Numbered from the stretch's first letter, positions 28,319 through 37,376 are shown. The stretch is DNA of 64,000 bases from Pegethrix bostrychoides GSE-TBD4-15B (GCA_019359155.1 JAHHHV010000064.1:1-64000), one strand, 5' to 3'. The notes: generated by a model from the sequence alone, not told the origin. Numbers and translations are program-made.

Positions 28319-29137
28319 CTACTTCAGGTTAACCACCCGTGCAACTAGCGCCAGCACGTCAGTCCGGCTCAGCTTCTCTCTGCCGTCGGCCAGCGCTTCG
28401 AGCGTGCCATGCGCCAGGGTGAGCGGAATCCGACAGAAAGTGAGGGCGGGGCCGTCAGGGAGTGCCTGCGTATAGGCATCGGCCAGCGTCAGGTTGCGGC
28501 GGGCATAGGCCGTCATTTGGGCGACATCCCAGCCAGTCGGAAAGAAAGTCACGCCGCGCTGCCGATCATCTGAGTGGTTGCGAAGAATATTGACGGCCTG
28601 TAGCCCCCGCCCAAAGCCGATGGCCTCAGTGCGGTTGGTCGTCGTGCCATCATGCCAAGCCCAGAGATCGGAGAGCAGCAATCCCACGGCTCCGGCCACG
28701 CCGAAGGTATAGCGATCGAGATCGGCCTCGCTCTGCACCTGCCAGTTAACCTCGGCCCAGCTAGCCATCCGGTCGGCCATGGCGGCGGTGGCATCCCAAA
28801 TCCGAGGCGCAATGCTCTCTGGAGCCAGGATTGCCCATTCCCGTACTCTCAAGGTGACTTCGGGCAAGATGGTATGCGTCGAGCCAAATCCGGTGGCAAA
28901 GGCATCGAGATCAAAGCCATTGACGGCAGATTGTAGCGTCTGGCTGATTGAGCGCAGGAGTTGGGCTTTGGTCAGGTTGTCAAGCTCAGGGTGATCTTCG
29001 ATTTCGTCAATGGCTCGCATACAGAGATAGGCAGAGGCCACGGCTTCTTGCAGTCCTGACGGCAGCTGACGAATCGGAATATAGAACGTTCGGCTGGTCT
29101 CTTTGAGAATTTCTAGGGCATCTCGACGCAGATCCAT
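28319..29137 (-). CDS. Squalene/phytoene synthase family protein
   Basis: This 272-residue protein has the head-to-head prenyl synthase fold. The region SRTFYIPIRQLP...YLCMRAIDEIEDHPEL holds the first Asp-rich motif (DEIED). The second should be NILRD..xD; here it reads AVNILRNHSDDRQRGVTFF, with Asn at the first Asp position. Family members condense two prenyl diphosphates to squalene or phytoene. The Asn substitution may be a subgroup feature or reduce the diphosphate ionisation step, so the exact product is uncertain. It is slightly shorter than typical squalene synthases. It is 41 bases upstream of the GHL10 gene, same strand. No other hopanoid or carotenoid gene is nearby. Confidence 0.83.
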   Translation of the reverse strand: MDLRRDALEILKETSRTFYIPIRQLPSGLQEAVASAYLCMRAIDEIEDHPELDNLTKAQLLRSISQTLQSAVNGFDLDAFATGFGSTHTILPEVTLRVREWAILAPESIAPRIWDATAAMADRMASWAEVNWQVQSEADLDRYTFGVAGAVGLLLSDLWAWHDGTTTNRTEAIGFGRGLQAVNILRNHSDDRQRGVTFFPTGWDVAQMTAYARRNLTLADAYTQALPDGPALTFCRIPLTLAHGTLEALADGREKLSRTDVLALVARVVNLK

Positions 29138-29391
29138 CTGGCACTCCTTAATGTAATCCTCACAACGGCAGCTGATAGCCTATGACTCTTGCGAAATCAC
29201 ATCGGCCTCAGCTTACGTGCCAAGATACCCTCTTGTTCTTAGCCTGTCCATAGCCCAGCCAGATGATTTGGCTAGCCGCAAGCTTTGACCTGATTTTGAC
29301 AGGTTTCTTCTCATCTGATGCTGATAGTGCCAGACTGGTATTGTAAACAGGGAATATTCCCCAAATTACCGCCAAACTGCCCTCAGTTATC

Positions 29392-30030
29392 ATGAAGCCC
29401 AAATTCATCGTCCAAGCTGTTTTGTTTACCGCGATTTCGGGTCTGGGATGGTTGCTGCCGCTGGCTCAAGTGCGAGCTGATGAGGCAGAAACAGAAGTCA
29501 TTCCATCCACAGGGCAGGTGATTCCTTTTGCCTGCTACAACCGAGCTGGTGACATCATCTATACAACTATCACCCCGCAGAACACGGTGGGCTGGGATCT
29601 GGGCTGTCGTGAGGTGCAGTACGAAAGCGACGATCCAGATGCGGCTCCGCTTGCCTATTTTCAGTGCTTTAATGTCAACGGCAACACGGCCTTTTTGACC
29701 GTTGATGAGCAGATCGCCAAAGAATCAGATCTGTACTGCCGCCAGATTGGGACGCGGCTCAGCAATCCAATTCCGGTGCGACCGGTATTTTACGAATGCT
29801 ATACAGCAGCAGGCAACTTGGCCTTCACGACCAGCTACCCGCAGGATACCTTTGGCTGGAAGCCGGGATGCCGCGAGCTGCAATACCAGGATGAAGTTGT
29901 AGCCCAGCAGCTCATTTCACCCCGCAGCAGCTACGAGTGCCTAGACACCAGCGGCTATGTGTCGTTCGTGACCTATGATCCGCAGGTGGCGAGGCAGTGG
30001 CGGATTGGCTGCCGCGAGGTCAAGCTCTAG
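29392..30030 (+). CDS. Secreted protein with four Cys-pair repeats, unknown
   Basis: A signal peptide (about residues 1-29, ending LAQVRADEA) precedes four repeats of about 45 residues. Each begins with a hydrophobic-x-Cys (FACYNRAG, FQCFNVNG, YECYTAAG, YECLDTSG). Each then has a short beta strand of the type xxFxT and a second Cys near the end (LGCREV, LYCRQI, PGCREL, IGCREV). Eight cysteines in four regular pairs suggest one disulfide per repeat in the periplasm. No described domain is recognised. The protein has 212 residues and lies alone between the divergent squalene synthase-like gene and ndhA. Confidence 0.78.
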   Translation: MKPKFIVQAVLFTAISGLGWLLPLAQVRADEAETEVIPSTGQVIPFACYNRAGDIIYTTITPQNTVGWDLGCREVQYESDDPDAAPLAYFQCFNVNGNTAFLTVDEQIAKESDLYCRQIGTRLSNPIPVRPVFYECYTAAGNLAFTTSYPQDTFGWKPGCRELQYQDEVVAQQLISPRSSYECLDTSGYVSFVTYDPQVARQWRIGCREVKL

Positions 30031-30052
30031 GGCTGTTCAACCGGAATTAACC

Positions 30053-30102
30053 TAGCAAAGCCTACCTGCGCTTGCCCGCGAGACAGCACGTAGGCTTTGC
30101 TA
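30053..30102. terminator. Long hairpin, possible bidirectional terminator
   Basis: TAGCAAAGCCTAC (30053-30065) is perfectly complementary to 30090-30102 around a 24-base loop. It starts 23 bases after the stop of the Cys-repeat gene. The bases following are not a clean T-tract, so termination is plausible rather than certain. Confidence 0.5.
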
Positions 30103-30465
30103 AAAGTAAAGGGCGATTGCGATCTGTGACGATCGAATCACCCTCAGCTGATTGCAGACTAGGATTCAAATCATTGAATCGAAGCTCGCTCCAGAGTAGG
30201 CAAACTGTCTTAGCGATCTGGTAGTCAAAGGCACAAAAAAACGGGACTGGTGAATTTACTGCATGGTAGGATGCTGGTTTTGCATGTTGAACTGGCTGAT
30301 CCAGCGCAGGTGACCCGATCTGTAGCAACTGCGGCTTGACCTGCCACGAACCCCCGAAAAAAACTAATAGCTACCAGCAGTTTTTCTTGTCGTCCGCTAG
30401 ACCATAGGAAAAACCAGGCAGCGATATACTATTCGTGGAGAGTAACAAACCGGTCGGCGAGAAAC
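30103..30465 (+). promoter_or_regulatory. Upstream region of the ndh operon
   Basis: This region holds no accepted gene; a minus-strand 88-codon frame here has no family features. It should contain the ndhA promoter. GGAG at 30437-30440 and a GCGAGAAAC stretch lie before the ndhA ATG at 30466. Confidence 0.35.
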
Positions 30466-31584
30466 ATGAGCGCAGGAATCGACTTACAGACTAGCTTTAT
30501 CGAACTTCTTCAGGGCTATGGACTGACTCCCGGCTTAGCCAAAGTCGTCTGGATGCCGCTGCCAATGGTGCTGATTGTCGGCGCAGTCACAGTGCTGGCG
30601 CTGGTTTCCACCTGGTTAGAGCGCAAGGTTTCTGCGGCAGCTCAGCAGCGGATTGGGCCAGAATATATGGGGCCGTTTGGTCTGCTGGTGCCGGTCGCTG
30701 ACGTACTCAAGCTCCTGTTCAAAGAAGACATTATGCCTGCCAAGACTGATCCCTGGCTGTTTAGCTTGGCGCCGCTCTTGGTCTTCATTCCGATTTTTCT
30801 GTCGTTCTTGATTGTGCCATTTGGCCAAAATTTGCTGATCTCAGACTTAAATATCGGCATTTTCCTCTGGATCTCGCTCTCCAGCATTGCCCCGATTGGC
30901 CTGCTGATGGCGGGCTATTCCTCTAATAACAAATATTCGCTGCTGGGCGGACTGCGGGCGGCGGCACAGTCGATTAGCTACGAGCTGCCGCTGGCGCTGG
31001 CGGTGCTGGCCGTGGTGATGATGTCCAACTCGCTTAGCACCATTGATATTGTCAACCAGCAGTCGGGCTACGGCATTTTGAGCTGGAACGTCTGGCGGCA
31101 GCCGGTGGGCTTCGTGATTTTCTGGATCGCAGCGCTGGCTGAATGCGAGCGGATGCCGTTTGACCTGCCGGAAGCTGAAGAAGAGTTGGTGGCGGGCTAC
31201 CAGACTGAATATAGTGCCGTCAAGTTCATGCTGTTTTACGCTGGATCTTACGCCAATCTGGTGCTCTCAGCGCTGATGGTGGCGGTGCTCTATCTGGGCG
31301 GCTGGGGCTTCCCGATTTCAGTCAGTGCCATTGCCGACTGGATTGGGGTCAGCGAAACCACGCCTTGGCTTCAGGTGATTACGGCGAGCTTGGGCATCGT
31401 GATGATGCTGTTTAAGGCCTATCTGCTGCTGTTTATCGCCATTCTGCTGCGCTGGACGGTGCCCCGTGTCCGCATTGACCAGCTGCTTGACCTGGGCTGG
31501 AAGTTTTTGCTGCCCGTCTCGCTGGCCAACCTGCTGCTGACTGCTGGCCTGAAGCTGGCTTTCCCGGTAGCTTTCGGCGGCTAA
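30466..31584 (+). CDS. ndhA: NAD(P)H-quinone oxidoreductase subunit 1 (NdhA)
   Basis: The 372-residue hydrophobic protein matches NdhA/NuoH, a membrane-arm subunit at the quinone-binding site of NDH-1. Signatures are [51 protein letters not shown] and [22 protein letters not shown]. About eight TM helices are visible. It starts the ndhA-ndhI-ndhG-ndhE order typical of cyanobacteria. The complex serves cyclic electron flow, respiration and CO2 uptake on the thylakoid membrane. Confidence 0.97.
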   Translation: MSAGIDLQTSFIELLQGYGLTPGLAKVVWMPLPMVLIVGAVTVLALVSTWLERKVSAAAQQRIGPEYMGPFGLLVPVADVLKLLFKEDIMPAKTDPWLFSLAPLLVFIPIFLSFLIVPFGQNLLISDLNIGIFLWISLSSIAPIGLLMAGYSSNNKYSLLGGLRAAAQSISYELPLALAVLAVVMMSNSLSTIDIVNQQSGYGILSWNVWRQPVGFVIFWIAALAECERMPFDLPEAEEELVAGYQTEYSAVKFMLFYAGSYANLVLSALMVAVLYLGGWGFPISVSAIADWIGVSETTPWLQVITASLGIVMMLFKAYLLLFIAILLRWTVPRVRIDQLLDLGWKFLLPVSLANLLLTAGLKLAFPVAFGG

Positions 31585-31625
31585 TTTACTTCCCCTTACT
31601 CACTCTTCAAACCCTTGCCAACACC

Positions 31626-32216
31626 ATGCTGAAATTTCTCAAGCAAGTCACCGACTATACCCAAGAAGCGGTTCAGGCCGCTAAGTACATTGGGCAGGGC
31701 TTGGCGGTAACGTTTGATCACATGGGTCGCCGCCCCACCACCGTCCAGTATCCCTACGAAAAGCTAATCCCCTCAGAGCGGTTTCGGGGACGGATTCACT
31801 TCGAGTTTGACAAGTGCATCGCCTGCGAGGTCTGCGTCCGCGTCTGCCCGATCAACCTACCCGTGGTGGACTGGGAGTTCAACAAAGAAACCAAGAAGAA
31901 AAAGCTGAATCACTACAGCATCGACTTCGGGGTCTGCATCTTCTGCGGCAACTGCGTCGAATATTGCCCCACCAACTGCCTCTCGATGACCGAGGAATAT
32001 GAGCTAGCCACCTATGATCGGCATGAGCTGAACTACGACAACGTGGCGCTGGGTCGCCTGCCCTACAGCGTCAACAACGCTGATCCGATGGTGCAGCCGC
32101 TGCGCGAATTTGCCTATCTGCCCAAGGGGCGCTTTGATCCGCATGACCTGCCTGCCGGATCGCGTCGCGCAGGCAAGCTGCCAGAAGAGCTGCTAGAAGA
32201 GACAGCAGACCAATAA
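31626..32216 (+). CDS. ndhI: NAD(P)H-quinone oxidoreductase subunit I (NdhI)
   Basis: The 196-residue protein carries two 4Fe-4S ferredoxin motifs: [14 protein letters not shown] and [14 protein letters not shown]. They place it as the connecting iron-sulfur subunit between the membrane and peripheral arms of NDH-1. The conserved [20 protein letters not shown] and the [22 protein letters not shown] segment are characteristic. It is 41 bases after ndhA. Confidence 0.97.
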   Translation: MLKFLKQVTDYTQEAVQAAKYIGQGLAVTFDHMGRRPTTVQYPYEKLIPSERFRGRIHFEFDKCIACEVCVRVCPINLPVVDWEFNKETKKKKLNHYSIDFGVCIFCGNCVEYCPTNCLSMTEEYELATYDRHELNYDNVALGRLPYSVNNADPMVQPLREFAYLPKGRFDPHDLPAGSRRAGKLPEELLEETADQ

Positions 32217-32312
32217 ATCAGGTGCGGCAGCTTAAGCACAGTTAGTCGAATAGGCAGCTAACTAGCCAAGTTAATCAAATAGGCAAGCAGTTTTTGTGGG
32301 GAGAATCACGAC

Positions 32313-32912
32313 GTGAATTTAGCAGAAGGCGTTCAGTTCGTTTCGTTTTTGGTGCTGTCGGCGATGATGATTGGCGCGGCGCTAGGCGTGGTGTTGCTGG
32401 CCAATATCGTCTACTCAGCATTTTTGCTGGCGCTGGTGTTTATCAGCATGTCGGGGATGTATATTTTGCTTAATGCGGGCTTTGTGGCCGCCGCTCAAAT
32501 CCTGGTCTATGTCGGCGCAGTCAACGTGCTGATTCTGTTTGGGATCATGCTGGTGAACAAGCGCCAAGACTTTGTTGCGATCAAAAACGCCTGGGTTGGC
32601 AGGGCAGCTACGGCTGCGGTCTGTATTGGCCTGTTCGCGCTGCTCTCGACAATGGTACTGGCAACCCCTTGGGCGATTTCCGATCTGAGGCCGATTGGCG
32701 ACGGGGCGATTGTGGCAATTGGCAAGCATTTCTTCACGGACTATCTGCTGCCGTTTGAGCTGGCTTCCGTGCTGCTGCTGATGGCGATGATTGGCGCAAT
32801 TGTGATTGCTCGGCGCGACTTTCTGCCTGACGATCTGCCTGGAGACAGCCCAGAGCCGCCTGTGCTGACGCTCCCAGAGCGCCCGCGCGAGGCGATCACC
32901 GCCCAGAAATAG
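32313..32912 (+). CDS. ndhG: NAD(P)H-quinone oxidoreductase subunit 6 (NdhG)
   Basis: The 199-residue protein has about five TM helices and the NdhG/NuoJ core YILLNAGFVAAAQILVYVGAVNVLILFGIML, followed by a last helix with LLLMAMIGAIVIARRD. It forms part of the membrane arm near NdhE. The start is GTG at 32313, with GGGGAG as Shine-Dalgarno. The 96-base gap from ndhI contains a short imperfect direct repeat (AATAGGCA...). The C-terminal tail is Pro-rich and soluble. Confidence 0.95.
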   Translation: MNLAEGVQFVSFLVLSAMMIGAALGVVLLANIVYSAFLLALVFISMSGMYILLNAGFVAAAQILVYVGAVNVLILFGIMLVNKRQDFVAIKNAWVGRAATAAVCIGLFALLSTMVLATPWAISDLRPIGDGAIVAIGKHFFTDYLLPFELASVLLLMAMIGAIVIARRDFLPDDLPGDSPEPPVLTLPERPREAITAQK

Positions 32913-32976
32913 AGTTTGCTTTTGCCCAGCTGTTTGCCATATCTGCCCAATCATCTCAACTATCTGAACCACAATC

Positions 32977-33282
32977 ATGCAGCTACAGTACTTTTTGCTT
33001 CTGGCCGCCGCCCTGTTTTGTATTGGCATCTATGGCCTTGTCACCAGCCGTAACGCCATTCGGGTGCTGATGTCGATTGAGCTACTGCTCAACTCGGTCA
33101 ACCTCAACATGATGGCTTTTTCCAACTACCTCGACCCGCAGCAGATTCGCGGCCAGGTGTTTGCCGTGTTTGTAATCACGATTGCGGCGGCTGAGGCGGC
33201 GGTTGGCTTGGCGATTGTCCTATCGATCTATCGCAATCGGGGCACGGTCGATATGGAGCAGTTCAACATGCTGAAATGGTAG
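32977..33282 (+). CDS. ndhE: NAD(P)H-quinone oxidoreductase subunit 4L (NdhE)
   Basis: The 101-residue, three-helix protein matches NdhE/NuoK. It has [29 protein letters not shown], which includes the conserved membrane Glu, and [21 protein letters not shown]. It belongs to the proton-translocating membrane arm. It lies 64 bases after ndhG and 42 before nadK. Confidence 0.97.
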   Translation: MQLQYFLLLAAALFCIGIYGLVTSRNAIRVLMSIELLLNSVNLNMMAFSNYLDPQQIRGQVFAVFVITIAAAEAAVGLAIVLSIYRNRGTVDMEQFNMLKW

Positions 33283-33324
33283 GCTTGAGGCTGGCCATGC
33301 AGTCAGGCTGGCGATGCAAAACCT

Positions 33325-34245
33325 GTGAACTTAAACCAAGTCATCATCAGCTACAAGGCCGGAGATGCGTTTAGCCAGCGGCGAGCTGAGCAGTGCGCTA
33401 GTCAGCTAGAGAAGCGTGGCTGTCGAGTTTGGATGGGACCTAGCGGCCCAAAAGACAATCCCTATCCGGTGTTTCTAGCCTCAGTGCAGCCACCGATTGA
33501 TCTGGCAATTGTGCTGGGCGGTGACGGTACGGCGCTGGCAGCCGCTCGGCATCTGGCTCCTGACGGCATCCGGATTCTGGCGGTGAATATTGGCGGGCAT
33601 CTGGGCTTTTTAACGGAATCCGCCGATTTATTTCAGGACACAGAGCAGGTCTGGGACAGACTGCTGAGCGATCGCTACGCTGTGCAGCGCCGGATTATGC
33701 TGCGCGCCATGACTTTTGAGGGCAACCGCACCAACCTGGAGCCAATGAGCGACTGCTACTTTGCGCTCAACGAAATGTGCGTTAAACCCGCTTCTGCCGA
33801 CCGGATGATCACCTCATTTCTCGAAATCGAAATTGATGGCGAAGTGGTGGATCAGTATCAGGGCGATGGGCTGCTGGTCGCTACTCCCACCGGCTCGACC
33901 TGCTACACGCTGGCGGCGGGCGGCCCGATTATTCATCCCGGCCTGGATGCGCTGGTGCTGACCCCAATTTGCCCGCTCAGCCTGTCCAGCCGTCCGATTG
34001 TGCTGCCTGCGGGTTCGGTTGTGAGCATCTGGCCGCTGGCGGATCGCGAACTGAACACGAAGCTCTGGATGGACGGGGTGCTGGCGACCGCCATCTGGCC
34101 GGGACAGCGTGTCGATATTCGGATGGCCGATCGTCCGGCAGAGTTTATTTTGCTACGCGAAAACCATTCCTACTATCAGACGCTGCGCGAGAAGCTGCAA
34201 TGGGCCGGAGCGCTGGTGCGGCACAGCAGTCATCCTCACAATTAA
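33325..34245 (+). CDS. nadK: NAD kinase
   Basis: The 306-residue protein has the NAD kinase motifs GGDGT (in VLGGDGTALAAARH), NIGGHLGFLTE, ALNEM and TPTGSTCYTLAAGGPI. It phosphorylates NAD+ to NADP+ using ATP. The start is a GTG at 33325, giving MNLNQVIISYKAGD, which fits the family. Its position 42 bases after ndhE suggests cotranscription with the ndh operon, which would link NADP supply to NDH-1 expression. Many cyanobacteria have two NAD kinases; the second is not here. Confidence 0.95.
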   Translation: MNLNQVIISYKAGDAFSQRRAEQCASQLEKRGCRVWMGPSGPKDNPYPVFLASVQPPIDLAIVLGGDGTALAAARHLAPDGIRILAVNIGGHLGFLTESADLFQDTEQVWDRLLSDRYAVQRRIMLRAMTFEGNRTNLEPMSDCYFALNEMCVKPASADRMITSFLEIEIDGEVVDQYQGDGLLVATPTGSTCYTLAAGGPIIHPGLDALVLTPICPLSLSSRPIVLPAGSVVSIWPLADRELNTKLWMDGVLATAIWPGQRVDIRMADRPAEFILLRENHSYYQTLREKLQWAGALVRHSSHPHN

Positions 34246-34304
34246 ACGCATAGAGCGATAGAGGACGTTACAGAATAGTCAAAAATTGTGTAGTTCTGGT
34301 GAAA

Positions 34305-34544
34305 ATGCTGAAGCTTCGCGCTAGGTGGTTTTACGGAATGTATGATAAAGATGTTGTCAGATTCATAGAATCCATGAATAGTTCTGCTGGAAAGGGCTTG
34401 AAAGCAAATCCCTTTGTGACAGTGCGCGATCCGCAGACAGGCCAGTGGCAGGTCTATCGGCCAGACGACCGTTCCAGTTCCCTCAATGCCAACTCCAGCC
34501 AGTCCAGTCAATCTGCTAATGGTCAATCTGCTAATGAGCGATAG
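34305..34544 (+). CDS. Small hypothetical protein
   Basis: A 79-residue frame from ATG 34305 reads MLKLRARWFYGMYDKDVVRFIESMN and then has a GLKANPFVTVRDPQTGQWQVYRPDD segment. Its tail is Ser/Asn/Gln-rich (SSQSSQSANGQSAN). The ordered first half looks like a real small domain while the tail is disordered. A GTG six bases upstream is an alternative start. No family recognised, and codon evidence is limited by length. It lies alone between nadK and a minus-strand gene. Confidence 0.42.
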   Translation: MLKLRARWFYGMYDKDVVRFIESMNSSAGKGLKANPFVTVRDPQTGQWQVYRPDDRSSSLNANSSQSSQSANGQSANER

Positions 34545-34794
34545 ACTGCCATTCTCTGTTCCAACCCCTTCTCCTCAACCGACCTAAGTCTTGCACATCA
34601 GCCCTCTGGCGAATCTCGGCTGTATCTACCTGCAACCTCTACCTGCAAAATTGCTCTATAGAGTTTCCTGAATCGCAATCTCCTGAATTTCCTGAGTCAT
34701 ATCGCCAACCCGCTCGCGACCTTCACTTCAGCGATAGGTTAGGGCGCAGGCTGGGTTGAGTCACTTCAAGCGATCGCAAGTTTTAACCGACTAT
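34545..34794. other. Gap without recognised features
   Basis: No ORF with support. A HIP1-type octamer (GCGATCGC) occurs near 34770. The palindromic repeat pair and terminator described separately follow. Confidence 0.3.
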
Positions 34795-34830
34795 TGATTG
34801 AGATCAATTAACTGATTGAGATCAATTAAC
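34795..34830. repeat. Tandem 18-base repeat with internal palindromes
   Basis: TGATTGAGATCAATTAAC occurs twice without change (34795-34812 and 34813-34830). Each copy holds ATTGA-GA-TCAAT, a dyad. The pair sits just past the terminator of the following minus-strand gene. It could be an operator, but no nearby promoter is obvious. Confidence 0.7.
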
Positions 34831-34833
34831 GCC

Positions 34834-34863
34834 AAAAAAGAGCGCTTAGGTTGCCAAGCGCTC
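34834..34863 (-). terminator. Rho-independent terminator for the TM-helix protein gene
   Basis: Read on the minus strand, GAGCGCTT and AAGCGCTC form a perfect 8-base stem with an 8-base loop followed by TTTTTT. It starts 43 bases beyond the stop codon at 34906, which is ideal for that gene. Confidence 0.88.
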
Positions 34864-34905
34864 TATCGTCACAAAGCTGCAATCACAAAGCTGCAATTTC
34901 CAGCG

Positions 34906-36630
34906 TCAGTTACGCTTAAAGGATTCCAGCCAGCCGCGCAGCAGATCGTCTGCCACGCCGCGACCGCCCAAACCAAACGAGATGCCAATCGCCACGGCAA
35001 TCGCGCCCAGCAGCAGCCCAAAGGCCAGATTGACGATGTTGGAAGCCACGCCCATCCGATCTAGCGCCATCGCCACCGAGAAGGCAATGATCGCAATCCG
35101 CGCCGCCTGACCCAGCAGGCGCGTTTGGCGACCGCCAGAGCGGCTGATCAAAGTGAAGGCCAGATTTGCTAGGTACAGGCCAATCCCCAGCACAATCAGG
35201 CCACCCAAAATATTGGCAGAAGAGGCCAGAATCGCCCGGACGATATCGGTCAGTACAGCAAAGTCCAGCTTTTCAACGGCAGCCACCGCACCTGTCAGCA
35301 TGATCGCCACCAGCACCACCAACCCAGCAATTTCAGAGGGAGTCTGTCTGGGCAGCGAACTCTGGCTGGGCGGAATCACCGTTGACTGACCCAGCGGGGA
35401 TTGACCCAGCGGTTCAGGCGGCGGCTCGGCAATGGGACGTACAGCTGGTGGAGTTGAGAACCCCAGCCAGTCAAAGACGTTATTGAAGCCAACGCTGGTC
35501 AGAGTCTGCGCCACCAGATCGGCCACAAATCGGCCAATTACATAGGACACGCCCAGAATCAGCGCTGCCGTAAAGATTTTGGGTAACGCCGCCAAAATCT
35601 GCCCCAGCATCGCCACGGCTGGCGCTGAAATCGCCTCAATCTGCAGCGCGTTCAAGGCCGCAATCACTGTCGGCAACAGAATCAGCACGTAGACAACCGT
35701 GCCTAGCAGCGCCGAAAGCGACAGCCCGCCCGTAGCGGCAGATTGCGTCAGACCCATCTGCGCTCCAACGCGATCCGTGCCGACTGCCGCTAAAAAGTTG
35801 GTGACGATCGTCCGGACGACTTTGGCCACAAACCAGCCGACTACCCCAATCAAAATGGCGTTGAGGATGCGAGGCAGCGCCGAAAGAATCTCGTCGAGCA
35901 GATTTTGCACCGGAGCCAGCGGCCCTTGCAGATCCAGCACGCCCAAAATCAGCGGCAGGAAAAACAGCAGCACAAACCAGTAGAGGGCGTTGCCGAAAGT
36001 TTCGTTCAGCGATAGGGTTTCGCGCGGCGGCGCAGCCATTGGGTCGCCAAACTCAGAGCTGCGGGAAGCAGGCTGATCCGGCCCCGCCAGTCGGTTGATT
36101 TTGTCGTCTAGGTTAAACTGGCTCAGGCCGCGCGTCACGATTGTCTTGGCCACGGTTGCCACCACCCAAGCCACGCCTGCTAGGACTGCGGCTCCGGCAA
36201 TTTTGGGCAGGTAGTCAAAAATCTGCTGCAAGAAAGAATTGAGCGGTGCCGAAACGGTGGAGAGCTGGAGCGCGTTCAAAAACGCCACGATCACGAAGGC
36301 CATGATTAGCCAGAACACAGCCGTGCCGACCCATTTTTCGATCGGGATCGCGTTATCGGCTCCTTGGCGACCTGAAACCCAGCCTGCTAGACGATTGTCA
36401 AATTCAGTACGCTTCAGCAACCCCTGAATTGCGGCAGAGATGATAGTCGCCACCAACCAGCCAATGATCAAAATGGCTAGAGCGCCCAGCAAATTGGGCA
36501 AGTAAGACCCGACGCGAGAAATAAACTGTCCGGTGGAATTGACGGTTGCTTCGACGGGATTGGCCTGAGCTAGCCAGGGGTTGACTAACCCACCCATCCA
36601 GAGGGCGGAGACACACCAAATGTAGTTCAT
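34906..36630 (-). CDS. TM-helix-repeat membrane protein (mechanosensitive-channel-like, lacks MscS beta domain)
   Basis: From the ATG at 36628-36630 the protein has 574 residues with a signal-like start (MNYIWCVSALWMGGLVNPWLAQA). It contains repeated units of the conserved TM-helix family: PNLLGALAILIIGWLVAT, PKIAGAAVLAGVAWVVAT, PRILNAILIGVVGWFVAK, PKIFTAALILGVSYVIGR and NILGGLIVLGIGLYLANL. The C-terminus has an MscS pore-helix-like end, AVAIGISFGLGGRGVADDLLRGWL, but stops 4 residues later, so the MscS beta and C-terminal domains are absent. Such proteins are annotated as mechanosensitive channel-like; a channel or scaffold role is inference. It has its own terminator at 34834. Confidence 0.82.
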   Translation of the reverse strand: MNYIWCVSALWMGGLVNPWLAQANPVEATVNSTGQFISRVGSYLPNLLGALAILIIGWLVATIISAAIQGLLKRTEFDNRLAGWVSGRQGADNAIPIEKWVGTAVFWLIMAFVIVAFLNALQLSTVSAPLNSFLQQIFDYLPKIAGAAVLAGVAWVVATVAKTIVTRGLSQFNLDDKINRLAGPDQPASRSSEFGDPMAAPPRETLSLNETFGNALYWFVLLFFLPLILGVLDLQGPLAPVQNLLDEILSALPRILNAILIGVVGWFVAKVVRTIVTNFLAAVGTDRVGAQMGLTQSAATGGLSLSALLGTVVYVLILLPTVIAALNALQIEAISAPAVAMLGQILAALPKIFTAALILGVSYVIGRFVADLVAQTLTSVGFNNVFDWLGFSTPPAVRPIAEPPPEPLGQSPLGQSTVIPPSQSSLPRQTPSEIAGLVVLVAIMLTGAVAAVEKLDFAVLTDIVRAILASSANILGGLIVLGIGLYLANLAFTLISRSGGRQTRLLGQAARIAIIAFSVAMALDRMGVASNIVNLAFGLLLGAIAVAIGISFGLGGRGVADDLLRGWLESFKRN

Positions 36631-36920
36631 GGGCTTCTTCGAGAGAACATTACAGGTACGGGCTTGAAAGATAAACGAGAGGAGTTTGGTAGTAAAAGCA
36701 GTAAAAAAGTAAGCTACTTTTAGGAAACTGCGGAGTTTGCCACAGCACCAAAGTCGAAAATTATGGCAAGCCAACACCAAGTCTGTTTTCTATACATTAA
36801 ACCTGATTTTCTCTGATAAATACATTATTTCTGAGTGTTGACTTGAGTGTTGACTACAGTTGGCCAGCCTGACTACCAGAGGGCTGCTAGAGTACAGAAG
36901 CCTAGAAGTTATTTCCATCA

Positions 36921-37376
36921 ATGCCCAAGCAGGTTTTTGAGCAGTCGATTCAAATTAATGCCAGCGCCGTAGCGGTCGAACAATGTTTCACCGATCTGAT
37001 TTTGATGCACCGCTGGCTGAATCCGGCGCTGCGCTGTGAGCCAATTGGCGACTGGAACACCGCGATTGGCAGCAAAAGTCGGTTTGTGATTCAAATCCCG
37101 CTGATGCAGCCGCAGCTGATGAGCACTGTGGTTGAGCGTCAGCCCGGACTGGTGGTTTGGGAGTTCCGGGGCTTTTTTCAAGGCCGCGACCGCTGGGAAT
37201 GCCAGCCAACTGAGCAAGGCACAACGCTGCTCAACCGTTTCGAGTTCAGCATCCCTAACCGGATTGTTCAATATGGCTTCAACCGCTTTGCCCTCGACTG
37301 GACGCGGCAGGACATGCAGGCACAGCTACGCCGCCTGAAGCGGGTGGCCGAAGAGGTCTATCAGGGGAGCAGCTAA
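36921..37376 (+). CDS. SRPBCC (START-like) family protein
   Basis: The 151-residue protein starts with a typical START-like first strand and helix (VFEQSIQINASAVAVEQCFTDLILMHRWLNP) and ends with the long C-terminal helix (DMQAQLRRLKRVAEEVYQ). The fold is a lipid- or small-ligand-binding beta barrel. No catalytic residues can be assigned. It overlaps the convergent DUF4058 gene by 4 bases. The ATG at 36921 is used. Confidence 0.8.
   Translation: MPKQVFEQSIQINASAVAVEQCFTDLILMHRWLNPALRCEPIGDWNTAIGSKSRFVIQIPLMQPQLMSTVVERQPGLVVWEFRGFFQGRDRWECQPTEQGTTLLNRFEFSIPNRIVQYGFNRFALDWTRQDMQAQLRRLKRVAEEVYQGSS

Noticed and set aside
30062-30328. 88-codon minus-strand frame before ndhA
   Set aside because: It overlaps the perfect hairpin at 30053-30102 and shows no domain, signal peptide or good start context.
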